From a virus: a stretch of 55,511 nucleotides of DNA. Below are positions 33,157 to 41,714 of this stretch, one piece after another. Numbering within the stretch: position 1 is the stretch's first letter; each line of letters starts with the position of its first letter. The notes under the pieces are model-generated. The model did not search any database and was not told the origin of the DNA. It was given only the letters and a program-made list of their open reading frames with translations. Location: positions 1 to 55,511 of IMG/VR virus record IMGVR_UViG_3300031673_016559. One strand, written 5' to 3'. The position numbers and the translations under genes were made by a program.

Positions 33157-35457
33157 TCAGTTGTTGTCCGAATAAGGGTAGTTGCGGGGTTCTGCGGGCG
33201 TCTTTAGACCGATACCTTGTAGTCCGCGCAATCCAACGGTGTTTCTCCACTTTTCAATGCCGCGCGATTGCAAAAGTTCTGAGAGCCGCTTCTGTGTGCC
33301 GACAAATTCACCAGCTGTTTCAGCCCATTGCTTCCAGTCGGCAAATAGCTCATTAGTCAGTGCCCGCGCATTGGTGGCTCTGAGGCACCGTTCTTCGATC
33401 CACCGTCCGACCGAATCCTCGGCCTCGAAGTACTCGTCGGTGGCTTGCCGGACGCTCTGCGGGGGGCACAATCCGTCGCGCTGCCATGCGAGACAGCCCT
33501 GGAGCGCCCATTCAAAGATTCCGTCTCGCTCTACCAGCAGCTTTTGTTGGAGGTTCTTATCTCGCTTATCGGGCGGAACGGTGATCGTGAATGGAATTAG
33601 GTGCAGTCGCCGCCGAATCGCTTCATCGATGTTGCGAAGCGCTGGTTTATGGTTTCCGGTGAGGATCGGCTTGAATTGCGGCGCGTAGGTAAAAAACGCC
33701 TGGTAAAGATTGCGTGCGGTGATCAGATCGCCGCCAGTCAGTTCCTTGATTCTGGATTCATTCCAGCTGCGGCCCTGCTCGGTTTCTACCGCAACAACCA
33801 GGCGCGCACCGCGCAGCATCGCCAGCTCCGTGGGGTGGCGGTCGTTACGCGAGGCCATGAAGGTTTCCATCGGCGCGTTGATGCCGTAGTCGCCAAGCAC
33901 CGCGAGCAGGGTGTTAACGAACACGCTTTTGCCGTTCGCCCCGGTGCCATACAAGAAGAATAAAGCGTGCTCGCGGGTGGATCCGGTCAAGCAATAACCG
34001 AACATGCGCTGCAGGTAGGCCACAAGGGTATCGTCCTGCCCCGCGATCTCTTCAATGAAGCGAAGCCAGACGTCGCATCGTGCGTGCGGTACCAATGCAC
34101 CGGCGGTCATCTTGATCATCAGGTCGCTGCGCTTGTGCGGCCGCATTGCGCCGGTGCGTAGATCCACAACGCCGTTGGGTGTGTTGAGCAGCCACAAGTC
34201 GGCATCCCATTCGTCCGTGGTCGCGGCGTGACGCCGGTCCACGCGAGCGAGCCGCTCAACACTTGAGACAGTCCCGGCACTGGCGAGTTTGGAGGCTATG
34301 CGGTGCGAGTCCGCCTTGAGCGCTGTTTCTCGCCCGATGGACCGGACGAGATGACCGACCATCAGCGTGTCGTCGGTCTTCCAGTGCTTGCCGGTCCACA
34401 TCAGCCACTGACTCCAGGTCGCGCAGTAGCGCCAGTCCTCCCCGTAGCGGCTGGTGAACTCCAGCGCCAGCGCATCATCGGTTGCCCAGACCGAGGATTC
34501 CTTTCCCGAGACGCCCTTGGTGGACTTGATGGCCATGCGCGGTCCGCTGGCAATGAACCCCGCCACATCGAAGTCCTCGGCAATCGCATCGGCGGCATCC
34601 CAGCCCTCGGGCTTGTCATCTGGGAGTAAAAGCGCATGACAGTCGGTCGCTCCCGCCGCAAGCACAGCCTGTGCCGCTTGCATGGCGTACTCGCACCCCG
34701 GTTTGTCCTTGTCCGGCCAGATCAGGACGGACTTGCCAGTCAGCGGCGACCAATCGGTCTTCTCAACCGGCGCATTCGCACCGTGCATGGCGGTGGTTGC
34801 GCAGATCCCAGCATCGATCAGGTACTGCGCGCATTTCTCGCCTTCGACCAAAACGACGTCATGGCTCGCGGCCATGCCCGGCTGGTTGTAGAGCGGGCGC
34901 GGATCCGGCGGCGCCTTCTTGCGACGCTTCGCGTCCCAGGGCCGAAACTCCTTGCCGCCAGGTGGGTCGTAGCGATAGACGCAAGCAATCAGCGTTCCGT
35001 CGGGCGCGAGGTAGTCCCACTTCGCGCTCGCCGGCCCCAGTTCATCGACCGGGACCTTCTTCTTGGAACCACGAACCGGCGCGCCAACCCGAGTTGCAGG
35101 CGCGCGCCCAACTAGGTCCCTGGCATACGCGAGCACTTGCGGAAACCCGCTTTGAACGTTTAGCGCCAAATGTCCGGCGATGAGGTCGAAAATATCGCCT
35201 CCCTGTCCGGACGCACGGTCGGTCCACAGTCCGGCCTTCTCGTCTGTGAGCACCACCTCGAGACTGCGCCCGGGACTGCCCAGCAAATCGCCCACGTAGA
35301 ACTTGCCATTGCGGATTCGCCCTGCTGGCAACAGCGCAAAAAGGACACCCTCCAGGTTTGTAAGTAGCGCTTGCCGCAGTTCTTCGCGCTCAGCCGCGCC
35401 ATCTGGCGGCGCGGCGGGCGCTGGCGCATCGTTAAAATCCTGCCAGTCGTTACGCAT
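33157..35457 (-). CDS. Phage primase-helicase (TOPRIM-like plus D5/P4-type SF3 helicase)
   Basis: A 766-residue protein from ATG 35457; an upstream frame overlaps the AlpA-like gene. The N-terminal 110 residues include R-I-R-N-G-K-F-Y-V-G-D. The TOPRIM-like region has V-L-V-E-G-E-K-C and W-P-D-K-D-K-P-G. A D5_N-type region precedes the SF3 motor with L-Y-G-T-G-A-N-G-K-S (Walker A) and V-V-A-V-E-T-E. It should prime and unwind phage replication. The first residues (D-W-Q-D-F-N-D-A) match the ssDNA-binding-like protein of the same operon. Confidence 0.9.
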   Translation of the reverse strand: MRNDWQDFNDAPAPAAPPDGAAEREELRQALLTNLEGVLFALLPAGRIRNGKFYVGDLLGSPGRSLEVVLTDEKAGLWTDRASGQGGDIFDLIAGHLALNVQSGFPQVLAYARDLVGRAPATRVGAPVRGSKKKVPVDELGPASAKWDYLAPDGTLIACVYRYDPPGGKEFRPWDAKRRKKAPPDPRPLYNQPGMAASHDVVLVEGEKCAQYLIDAGICATTAMHGANAPVEKTDWSPLTGKSVLIWPDKDKPGCEYAMQAAQAVLAAGATDCHALLLPDDKPEGWDAADAIAEDFDVAGFIASGPRMAIKSTKGVSGKESSVWATDDALALEFTSRYGEDWRYCATWSQWLMWTGKHWKTDDTLMVGHLVRSIGRETALKADSHRIASKLASAGTVSSVERLARVDRRHAATTDEWDADLWLLNTPNGVVDLRTGAMRPHKRSDLMIKMTAGALVPHARCDVWLRFIEEIAGQDDTLVAYLQRMFGYCLTGSTREHALFFLYGTGANGKSVFVNTLLAVLGDYGINAPMETFMASRNDRHPTELAMLRGARLVVAVETEQGRSWNESRIKELTGGDLITARNLYQAFFTYAPQFKPILTGNHKPALRNIDEAIRRRLHLIPFTITVPPDKRDKNLQQKLLVERDGIFEWALQGCLAWQRDGLCPPQSVRQATDEYFEAEDSVGRWIEERCLRATNARALTNELFADWKQWAETAGEFVGTQKRLSELLQSRGIEKWRNTVGLRGLQGIGLKTPAEPRNYPYSDNN

Positions 35458-35683
35458 CGGCCTCCACTCCCCGACCGGGGTAGCGCGAAGCGTTGTCGGC
35501 AAGCCAGGCGTCAAGCTCCGAGCGCTTGAAGCGCAGAAGCCGTCCGATGCGGTAGTGCGGAATGCCGAGCGCACGACGCTTGGCCGCACTGGTCAGGTAG
35601 TAGACCGGCACGTTCATGTGCTGGCTTGCCGAGCGTGCATCGACAAAGGGTTCGGCGGCCGATTCAGTATTCGTCGTGTTCAT
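35450..35683 (-). CDS. AlpA/excisionase-like HTH protein
   Basis: A 77-residue protein from ATG 35683. The sequence V-P-V-Y-Y-L-T-S-A-A-K, then I-P-H-Y-R-I-G-R-L-L-R-F-K-R-S-E-L-D-A-W-L is the MerR-like winged-helix pattern of phage excisionases and AlpA regulators. It overlaps the nuclease gene upstream by 4 bp and the primase gene by 8 bp. It may control replication, or excision together with the distant serine recombinase. Confidence 0.8.
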   Translation of the reverse strand: MNTTNTESAAEPFVDARSASQHMNVPVYYLTSAAKRRALGIPHYRIGRLLRFKRSELDAWLADNASRYPGRGVEADA

Positions 35684-36417
35684 GGTGTAGTTCTCCAGCA
35701 GCGGTCCGACCAGGCGCAGAACTTGCATTCGAAATGCGTCTGGTCGGCAAATGAGCGCGGCAGCAACTCGCCAACCTCGGTAGCCTGAATCACCCGAGCT
35801 GCACGGTCGGACATGCGCTGGGCCAGTGACGCGTCGAAGGGAATCAGCTCGGCATAGATTTCCATCGTGTCGGCATTGACTGCTGTAAACAGTGCCGGGT
35901 GTTCATATAGGGTTAGGTAGCTCTGGTACAGGGCGATCTGTGCGGCATAGATCGGCTTGGAGACCGCGAGTTTGTGTTTCTCGACGTCACGCCAGGACTT
36001 GGCACCGAGGCACTTGTTTTCCCAGAGCGCGGGGTACGCAAATCCATCGGGGCCGCCAATTAGCACCCCGTCGACATGACCACGCATGCGACCGCCGGCC
36101 ACCGAGAAGCCGAACTGATGGCCATCGGCGTCCTCGGTCTTGAGTGTGAAGCCGGTCATGCGTAACCAGCGGATCACCATGTCCTCGGTCCGATGCCCAC
36201 GCTCGAAGATGCGCAGGAGCCGGCCCGAGAATCCCTTCCCGTGATCTACCGAGGCTTTGGCGTACTCGTATTGCAGTTGGCGCTCGCAGGCGGCACCAAG
36301 ACGCGACGCTCCGAGGTACTCACGCGCAGGTGTGGCATCCCGCTCGGCCTCCAGCGCCCGATCCATCAGCGCTTCGATCTGTCCGGAGAGACTGGCGGAG
36401 GAGTTGAAGTCCAACAT
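35680..36417 (-). CDS. Cas4-like PD-(D/E)XK exonuclease
   Basis: A 245-residue protein from ATG 36417, overlapping the DUF6511-like stop (TGATG). A conserved Cys in A-A-C-E-R-Q-L (about 44) and a C-terminal C-x2-C-x5-C (C-K-F-C-A-W-S-D-R-C) match the four-cysteine [4Fe-4S] arrangement of Cas4/AddB nucleases. The core has G-H-V-D-G-V and W-E-N-K for the D and E-x-K residues. It should be a 5'-3' exonuclease for phage recombination, acting with the ssDNA-binding-like and RecA-like proteins of the same operon. Confidence 0.88.
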   Translation of the reverse strand: MLDFNSSASLSGQIEALMDRALEAERDATPAREYLGASRLGAACERQLQYEYAKASVDHGKGFSGRLLRIFERGHRTEDMVIRWLRMTGFTLKTEDADGHQFGFSVAGGRMRGHVDGVLIGGPDGFAYPALWENKCLGAKSWRDVEKHKLAVSKPIYAAQIALYQSYLTLYEHPALFTAVNADTMEIYAELIPFDASLAQRMSDRAARVIQATEVGELLPRSFADQTHFECKFCAWSDRCWRTTP

Positions 36418-36908
36418 CACTTCGCCTCCCATGGCAGGTCATCTTTCAAATCGGAGAACGGGTTGTCAGCGCGTGCCGGCAGCGAGTCGCGGATCGGATC
36501 GTGGACCGGGATTTCCCCCGGCATACGTACAGGCGGGTATTTGCTGTGCGCGTGCTGCGCAGCCATTTCGTCGACGTAGGCGGTCACGATGGCCTCGATG
36601 ACCATCAACGCCTCAGCTTCTGAATAAGCGCCAAGTGGCTTGTCGAACCCGATCGTGCCGGCCGCCTCGCCAAAAAAGCGCAGGCACATGCGCATGGCGG
36701 CTTGTTCCAATGGCGTGGAATCAACCATTGCCGCTACCCCATCGTCCTGAGCGGTCTTCCATCCACCATAGAATTTGTGGAAGGCATCCTGGCAGCGACG
36801 TGAGCAGAACACCCAATCGATGGGGTAGCGCCGGGGGTCGGCGATCTTGCGACGTGCGTCCGTGTGTCCGTACCCACGGGCCTCGCGTGAACAGACCCAA
36901 CATTTCAT
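36417..36908 (-). CDS. DUF6511-like zinc-binding protein
   Basis: A 163-residue protein with an N-terminal zinc-finger-like pair (C-W-V-C, then C-S-R-R-C-Q-D). Helices with D-S-T-P-L-E-Q-A-A and Y-V-D-E-M-A-A follow, as in the phage DUF6511 family. It is coupled to the nuclease gene downstream. The zinc finger suggests DNA or protein binding in recombination. No enzyme activity is visible. Confidence 0.75.
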   Translation of the reverse strand: MKCWVCSREARGYGHTDARRKIADPRRYPIDWVFCSRRCQDAFHKFYGGWKTAQDDGVAAMVDSTPLEQAAMRMCLRFFGEAAGTIGFDKPLGAYSEAEALMVIEAIVTAYVDEMAAQHAHSKYPPVRMPGEIPVHDPIRDSLPARADNPFSDLKDDLPWEAK

Positions 36909-36920
36909 CGCCGCTCCGCA

Positions 36921-37562
36921 TCACTGCGCCCAGGAGGGCTTCCCGGTAGCGACAGGCGCTGCGGCGGAACGCTGAGGGGCGGCGTAGGCCGGAGCCGCTT
37001 GTGCCGGCGCACCGGAGTTACCCCCGCCTGCCGGACCTTTTGACACCGTGCCCATCGCGGCGGCGTAGTCCTTGTGGCCAGGCTCCACTGCCACCTTGAC
37101 CACGTTGCGGTCCTCGCCCTTGGCGTCTTTCTCCACATCCACGCGCGCCAGAAATTCGATGCCGTCGAGATCGGCGAAGCTCGCGATGCGACGTGCTGCA
37201 GCAGCCTGCGGTGTGTTGTCCTGGGGATGAACGTTGCGCGCACTGTTGAGCGCGGCACGAATGAAGCTGCGCCCCATCTGGCCCCAGGTCGGGCCCTTCT
37301 TGGAATGCAGGCCGACGTTCGACCACATCTTGCGTTTGACGAACGGTCCGCCCGTCACCACAAATTCGCAGGCGAGATACACCGCACCGGTATCAAACGA
37401 TTCGGTGGCGTAACCACCCGTCCAGCCCTGCGCGTTGTCATCATGGCCACCGGGTTTGATGCTCATGCGCACCGGCACGATTGAGCCCTTGGGGATCAGA
37501 TCAAAACCGCCTTGTTGGGCGTCGGCGTCGTTGAAGTCATTCCAGTTGTTGGTTGTGTTCAT
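36921..37562 (-). CDS. DUF669-like / single-stranded DNA-binding-like protein
   Basis: A 213-residue protein with an AAGGAAA site. It starts N-W-N-D-F-N-D-A, continues with F-D-L-I-P-K-G-S-I-V-P-V-R-M and ends in a Pro/Ala/Gln-rich tail (about 165-213) finishing W-A-Q. This is the shape of phage ssDNA-binding proteins: a globular OB-like domain and a disordered tail. It lies between a RecA-like ATPase and a Cas4-like nuclease, which fits a recombination or replication ssDNA coat. Confidence 0.7.
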   Translation of the reverse strand: MNTTNNWNDFNDADAQQGGFDLIPKGSIVPVRMSIKPGGHDDNAQGWTGGYATESFDTGAVYLACEFVVTGGPFVKRKMWSNVGLHSKKGPTWGQMGRSFIRAALNSARNVHPQDNTPQAAAARRIASFADLDGIEFLARVDVEKDAKGEDRNVVKVAVEPGHKDYAAAMGTVSKGPAGGGNSGAPAQAAPAYAAPQRSAAAPVATGKPSWAQ

Positions 37563-37583
37563 TTGAATTTCCTTAGAAGTGGG

Positions 37584-38399
37584 TTAAACGTTCTTCGCGT
37601 CGGCGCTCTGGCCGAGGCATTTGGCGATGAGTTTTCCGAGGTGGGGTTCCTCGATGGGGTCGAGCCGGCCACTGCGGTCCTTGCTCGGGTAGCCGAAGGC
37701 GTTATCGGCACGAGTGACAAATCCACGGTAAGGCGTACCGTCATCCGCCTTGAGCACAGCTAGCGTTACCACCTCGTCGAGCACACCCGGCAACTCCAGC
37801 GCGGTTTTGCTGCCCTCCAGTTGCAACTGGTAGTAGCGCCGGTTGAAGTCATCCATTTTTTCTTCGAGGATGGCGACGTAGATCACGTGCTTGTCGCGCG
37901 CATGCTGCAAGTGCGTGAGCGCCGTGATCATTTCCTGGCCCAGAAGGCCATAGGCCCCTCGGTTGTCGGGCTTGCCAGTTTTCTCGCTGAATGCCTGCGG
38001 CTGCGTCTTGCACCACGCGAAGCACAAGCGCGAAAGCACCGTCAGGCTGTCGACAAAGTAGGTGTCGTACTTGGCCAATTGCGCCGGGTCACCAAATTTG
38101 GTGCCGACATGCTCGAAATGCGCCTGCGAGAATGCCTGATCCGCGGTGGCGGTCGGCATGGGGCCAGCGAGGAACACGACGAGATCGCGAAATTCGGGCC
38201 ACGTGCGCGGACGCACCGTGTCGCCGGGCCAGTCGCGCACCGCGAGATCACCAGCCTCGAGATCGACGAACAGCGTGCTCTCCGGTGGCAAGGTCTTGAG
38301 TTGGGTCGTCTTGCCCACGCCGGGGAAGCCCACCAGCCCGACCTTGGCGCTGTGACGTTCCTTGAGCCGATCTTCGGCCGAGATGATGGGAAGGCCCAT
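37584..38399 (-). CDS. RecA/Sak4-like phage ATPase (AAA_24)
   Basis: A 271-residue protein with Walker A G-F-P-G-V-G-K-T-T (about 24-32). Next come L-F-V-D-L-E-A-G-D, a Walker B-like strand Y-F-V-D-S-L-T-V-L, and V-I-Y-V-A-I-L-E-E. Phage proteins of this AAA_24/Sak4 type promote single-strand annealing or recombination together with a partner ssDNA-binding protein, which is the next gene. Start and stop overlap by one base with the preceding gene (TAATG). Confidence 0.85.
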   Translation of the reverse strand: MGLPIISAEDRLKERHSAKVGLVGFPGVGKTTQLKTLPPESTLFVDLEAGDLAVRDWPGDTVRPRTWPEFRDLVVFLAGPMPTATADQAFSQAHFEHVGTKFGDPAQLAKYDTYFVDSLTVLSRLCFAWCKTQPQAFSEKTGKPDNRGAYGLLGQEMITALTHLQHARDKHVIYVAILEEKMDDFNRRYYQLQLEGSKTALELPGVLDEVVTLAVLKADDGTPYRGFVTRADNAFGYPSKDRSGRLDPIEEPHLGKLIAKCLGQSADAKNV

Positions 38400-38881
38400 T
38401 ACGCCGCCTCATCCATCAGTGCCAGACGAAAACTTGCTTTTCCTGGCTTGACGGTGCGCGCGGCCTCGAACTGCTCGCGCAGCGCCGCCGGCCAGTTCGT
38501 GTATTTGGATTCGGCAACTGCGAACTCGACGTCGAGATAGTCCTCGACCTGGTCACCGGTTTCAGCGATGCGCCGGGCGATTTCCTTCAGTTTCGGCTGG
38601 TCCCAGCTCACGATCTTCCGCAGGTCTTGGGTGATGCGTAGGGCGCCGTCCTCGAGATGAACGACACCGAAGTCCTTGCCCGCGGAAATGCGCGCCTGCC
38701 GGGCGGCCTCACCGAAACGCTGTTCCAGAGCGGCATTCATCTTGTCGCGCGTCGCCTTGGCCCACGCCATCAGCTCGTTCAGCGCGACGTCGAGTTCCTG
38801 TAGCCGTGCCTGGGGCAGGTTGACGATCTGCGCGACCGAGAGCTCCGGCAGGTCGGCGGTGCAAATCACGAGATCGCTCAT
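38399..38881 (-). CDS. Hypothetical recombination-operon protein
   Basis: A 160-residue acidic, helical protein. It has A-W-A-K-A-T-R-D-K-M-N-A-A-L, then Y-L-D-V-E-F-A-V-A-E-S-K-Y and a closing R-T-V-K-P-G-K. Homologues are usual upstream of Sak4/AAA_24-type phage ATPases. No catalytic motif is visible. It is the second gene of the operon and overlaps both neighbours. Confidence 0.65.
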   Translation of the reverse strand: MSDLVICTADLPELSVAQIVNLPQARLQELDVALNELMAWAKATRDKMNAALEQRFGEAARQARISAGKDFGVVHLEDGALRITQDLRKIVSWDQPKLKEIARRIAETGDQVEDYLDVEFAVAESKYTNWPAALREQFEAARTVKPGKASFRLALMDEAA

Positions 38882-39126
38882 GCCACGCCTCCGGCATGCG
38901 CCGATTCGGAAGTGCTGATCCGCAGGGAGTGTTGCTCGTACTCCTCTACGTCCTCGATGCGGTAACTGACTTTGCCGCCGAGCTTGAGGAACTTGGGGCC
39001 CAGACCCATCACGCGCCAGCGCTGCAGGGTCTTGTGACTCATCCCCCAGCGGTCGGCGAGTGCAAGTTCGTTTAGAACCCGGCGCTCATACTGGTTTTGC
39101 CCGATCAGGGCGTTTCGATTGCTCAC
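38878..39126 (-). CDS. HTH protein, first gene of the early leftward operon
   Basis: An 82-residue protein starting with GTG 39126 after a strong AAAGGAG site. The sequence L-A-D-R-W-G-M-S-H-K-T-L-Q-R-W-R, then L-G-G-K-V-S-Y-R-I-E-D-V is the MerR/AlpA-type HTH. As the first gene it probably regulates the operon or other early promoters. Its stop overlaps the next start by 4 bp. Confidence 0.75.
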   Translation of the reverse strand: MSNRNALIGQNQYERRVLNELALADRWGMSHKTLQRWRVMGLGPKFLKLGGKVSYRIEDVEEYEQHSLRISTSESAHAGGVA

Positions 39127-39182
39127 CTTTTGTCTCCTTTCAAAAGATCAGGAAGGTGAGCGAACTTTAATTACCGACCTCT

Positions 39183-39212
39183 GGGAAACCTTTCGGGAAA
39201 TCGTCCGGGAAA
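39183..39212. repeat. Three GGGAAA direct repeats at exact 12-bp spacing
   Basis: GGGAAA occurs at 39183, 39195 and 39207, the last two inside the longer shared core CGGGAAAT. TTTC before the second copy also makes TTTCGGGAAA, a small inverted repeat. The array lies in the control region upstream of the early leftward operon and could be an operator or iteron cluster. No convincing sigma-70 hexamers were seen nearby on the minus strand. Confidence 0.5.
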
Positions 39213-39244
39213 TTCGGAAAAACGCGCCCTAGCCCAAAAGCACA

Positions 39245-39268
39245 AAGCCCCGCGCACGGGCGGGGCTT
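39245..39268 (-). terminator. Terminator-like hairpin after the zinc-ribbon gene
   Basis: AAGCCCCGC and GCGGGGCTT form a 9-bp stem with a 6-base loop. On the minus strand it is followed by TTTGTGCTTTT. It lies downstream of the gene ending at 39299 and insulates the early operon from it. Confidence 0.7.
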
Positions 39269-39298
39269 CAGGATGGGGAGAATCAGTCGAGAGCAGGT

Positions 39299-40228
39299 CT
39301 AGCGCAGCCAGAAGAAGCCCTTGCCGTCACTATCGACCAGCCGGTTGAAACCGTCCAGCTGGCCGGGATTCTTACGGAATAGCTCGCGCGGTTCCTCCTG
39401 CCGGGTATCGATGTTGGCCATGATGTCCTGCTTGTGGCGTTTGCCGCCCGCCGTGTCGAGATATTCAAGAAACTGCGCCTGCGTGTCGCTGAAGGTGAAT
39501 TCGCGGCCGCCTACGTAGGCACCTCGGTAGCCAGAGTGAAAGACGCCGCCGCTGCTGCGCTGGCGCAGGTGGGCGGGCTTGAGGCACCAATCGAACATCG
39601 CCTCGTCGAGCACGAGACCGCTGCCGCGTAGGTTGAAGGCAAAGGGCAAATGCACGTAGCCTTCATCGGGCCAGGATAGTTTCGAGCGGGCGCGGGGCGT
39701 ACTAGTGACGAGGATCGCCTGATCGCGCTCGGCGACGGGATCGAGCGCGCGCCGCACGTTCTCTGCGATGTCGAGCTCGCCCAGCCGACGTGCGAAGATC
39801 ACCTTGCGCGCGTTCTTGTTGGCGCTACCCCAGTCACCGATTTTCCAACAGAGGCCTTCGAGCACCGTCTGCGGCAGATTGCGGGTGTCGATTTTGAGCG
39901 CTTGCGCGATGCGCCTGGCGACCCATTCCGGCTTGAGGCGAACGACATCGACCTGATCGGCGGATACCGTGACACATCCGCACTCGGGACAAAGGGCCTG
40001 TAATCCGCCCGACCTTGGCCATGTGACGGCCACCTCGTGCAGGCCACAGGAAGGACAGAGAATGGCCGAGGTTTTGCCTGCGCCGTTGTCGATCGCTTCG
40101 ATCTGCAGAAGATGCCGCACCGCCTTGAGTTCGTCATCGGACTCAAGAAGGGCGCCTGCCAGCGTCTCGTTCGGCCCCTCTAGCAGATCACACAACAAGC
40201 GATAGGAGAGCGCTATGACTGCGCTCAC
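39299..40228 (-). CDS. Uncharacterised zinc-ribbon protein (partner of the next gene)
   Basis: A 309-residue protein. A C58-x2-C61...C80-x2-C83 zinc ribbon occupies residues 55-90. Before it is a helical region (residues 8-45). The middle contains N-K-N-A-R-K-V-I-F-A-R-R and A-I-L-V-T-S-T-P. The last 60 residues (F-T-F-S-D-T-Q-A-Q-F-L-E-Y-L) look like a winged helix. No known family was recognised. It overlaps the upstream gene by 4 bp, so the two are made together. The pair faces an XRE/ImmA repressor-peptidase pair. Confidence 0.7.
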   Translation of the reverse strand: MSAVIALSYRLLCDLLEGPNETLAGALLESDDELKAVRHLLQIEAIDNGAGKTSAILCPSCGLHEVAVTWPRSGGLQALCPECGCVTVSADQVDVVRLKPEWVARRIAQALKIDTRNLPQTVLEGLCWKIGDWGSANKNARKVIFARRLGELDIAENVRRALDPVAERDQAILVTSTPRARSKLSWPDEGYVHLPFAFNLRGSGLVLDEAMFDWCLKPAHLRQRSSGGVFHSGYRGAYVGGREFTFSDTQAQFLEYLDTAGGKRHKQDIMANIDTRQEEPRELFRKNPGQLDGFNRLVDSDGKGFFWLR

Positions 40229-41475
40229 GCGGCCGCCTTGAATTGCCCATCATTTTGCGACGGTCTTGGACCGGAGGGCTCGGGATGGCCGGCGACAGGG
40301 TGAGCGATCAAACCCCACTCCACCATAAAACCGTAGAGCATTTTGCGGTCAGCCTCGGCGAAACACTGCAGATTGGACATCCCGCGCTTGGTGAACTTGA
40401 GGATCAGACTGCGGCGGCGCTTCTTGCCGGGCTCGAGGAAGAAGTGCACCCCGATCGCCGCCTGCACAATGGCGAACGGGCGTTTGAGGGGATTATCGTG
40501 TGGCAGGTGTTTCGCGGCCCAGTCATCGGCGGTGGCGTGGATATCCTTGCCCGGCGCTTCGATGGTGAGAAAGCCGCCGTCCCCATCAAGCGGCATGAAG
40601 GTAAGATTCTTCATCCGCAGGGACTCGATGCCGAGGGTGGCTTGTTCGAAAACACACAGGCCGTTCTTGAGGTTGCCGAGCTTGTACGTCTCGGGCTTCA
40701 CCGCATCGGGTTTGAGCGTCAGGCCCAGCATGTGCTTTGCAAACAATGTGGCAAGCTTGTCGTGGTAATCCTTCCCGCCCGATACGACCGTCTCGGCAAA
40801 GCCAGTCTTATAAAAGTAGACCAACGCCAGTTCCTTTGCGGGATGCGAGCGGCGGCGGCGAAATGTTCCGTTATCATCGAATTCAGGCCGGTTGTTGGCG
40901 AGATCTTCGACATAGATCGTCACCTGAATCGAATCCTCGAGCCAACGGTCCAGGAATTCCACCTCGACGCTTTTGCCGCAACCCTCGCGTTTGAGAAAGA
41001 ATGCGGAGATGTCTGCGGCCAGTGCTTTTCGCACCACGTCTCCCCGAGCCACCTCGCCGATGTGCTTCAGATCGAAACACTTGGCCGAGGCCCTCATGAC
41101 GCGGTCATCAAAATAACGCGCTTCCAGCCCGTCCTCGAATTTGTCGGGGTGGGCCAAGAATAGCCAAAGCGCGCGTTCGGTCGGGTTCTCGAGGCCAGAT
41201 AAATGCTCGACTGCCTTGGGGTCGTTCTGGCAAACGTTGCGGATCGCCCGGTCCCCGATCGCATCGGCGAGTTGCACCGCCTCGTGCATATCGCTGATCA
41301 AGCGATTGCGATCCTCGGCGCTGGCCGCGTCGATCAAAGCGATGACCACCCGGGCCAAGTCGGGCTCCTCCAGCGCCCAGTCAACCGTTGAGGTGGAAGG
41401 GAATTGGCGCGATTCGAGAAACTGCCTCATGGTTTGCGCTGGAACCGATCGGACAATCTGCTTATAGTTGGACAT
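40225..41475 (-). CDS. Uncharacterised 416-residue protein controlled by the XRE/ImmA switch
   Basis: The start was placed at ATG 41475 (M-S-N-Y-K-Q), preceded by GGAA-type purines and downstream of a near-consensus promoter. Residues 1-150 are helical (A-L-W-L-F-L-A-H-P-D-K-F). Residues 150-330 contain a beta-rich region (I-Q-V-T-I-Y-V-E-D, L-A-L-V-Y-F-Y-K-T-G). The C-terminal 80 residues include a basic run (K-K-R-R-R-S-L-I-L). No catalytic signature is obvious. Coupling to the zinc-ribbon gene and divergence from XRE/ImmA suggest an inducible two-gene unit, either a lysogeny function or a defence or toxin-like cargo. Confidence 0.7.
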   Translation of the reverse strand: MSNYKQIVRSVPAQTMRQFLESRQFPSTSTVDWALEEPDLARVVIALIDAASAEDRNRLISDMHEAVQLADAIGDRAIRNVCQNDPKAVEHLSGLENPTERALWLFLAHPDKFEDGLEARYFDDRVMRASAKCFDLKHIGEVARGDVVRKALAADISAFFLKREGCGKSVEVEFLDRWLEDSIQVTIYVEDLANNRPEFDDNGTFRRRRSHPAKELALVYFYKTGFAETVVSGGKDYHDKLATLFAKHMLGLTLKPDAVKPETYKLGNLKNGLCVFEQATLGIESLRMKNLTFMPLDGDGGFLTIEAPGKDIHATADDWAAKHLPHDNPLKRPFAIVQAAIGVHFFLEPGKKRRRSLILKFTKRGMSNLQCFAEADRKMLYGFMVEWGLIAHPVAGHPEPSGPRPSQNDGQFKAAA

Positions 41476-41621
41476 CGCCTGTTCCTTTCTTGGATTTCGG
41501 TGGAGACACCGGTCTTCCAGCCTCCCTGAGGCGGAACTGGCGGCAGCGCCGATTACATATGGAAGCCTCATATCCCGACCGATAGCGGAAGGCCCGTTCG
41601 GTAGTGTGATACTTAGAAGCG

Positions 41622-41651
41622 ATTTTATCCGCCCACGTTCTTCCTTGTCAA
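41622..41651 (-). promoter_or_regulatory. Near-consensus sigma-70 promoter for the leftward unknown pair
   Basis: On the minus strand TTGACA (41646-41651) and TAAAAT (41622-41627) are separated by 18 bp. The predicted transcript starts about 140 bp upstream of the ATG at 41475. The -35 box overlaps the region from which the divergent XRE gene must be transcribed. Confidence 0.75.
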
Positions 41652-41668
41652 TGCTCTTGTTCGCTTTC

Positions 41669-41701
41669 GTGATATATGCAAAAATCCGCATGCTACATCA
41701 C
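41669..41701. promoter_or_regulatory. Imperfect inverted repeat, possible repressor operator
   Basis: GTGATATATGC (41669) and GCATGCTACATCAC (ending 41701) form an imperfect dyad around an A-rich centre, immediately upstream of the XRE ribosome site. The element GTGTGAT also occurs near 41603. This is the expected place for autoregulation of a divergent switch. Confidence 0.45.
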
Positions 41702-41714
41702 ACAGGAGCACACT

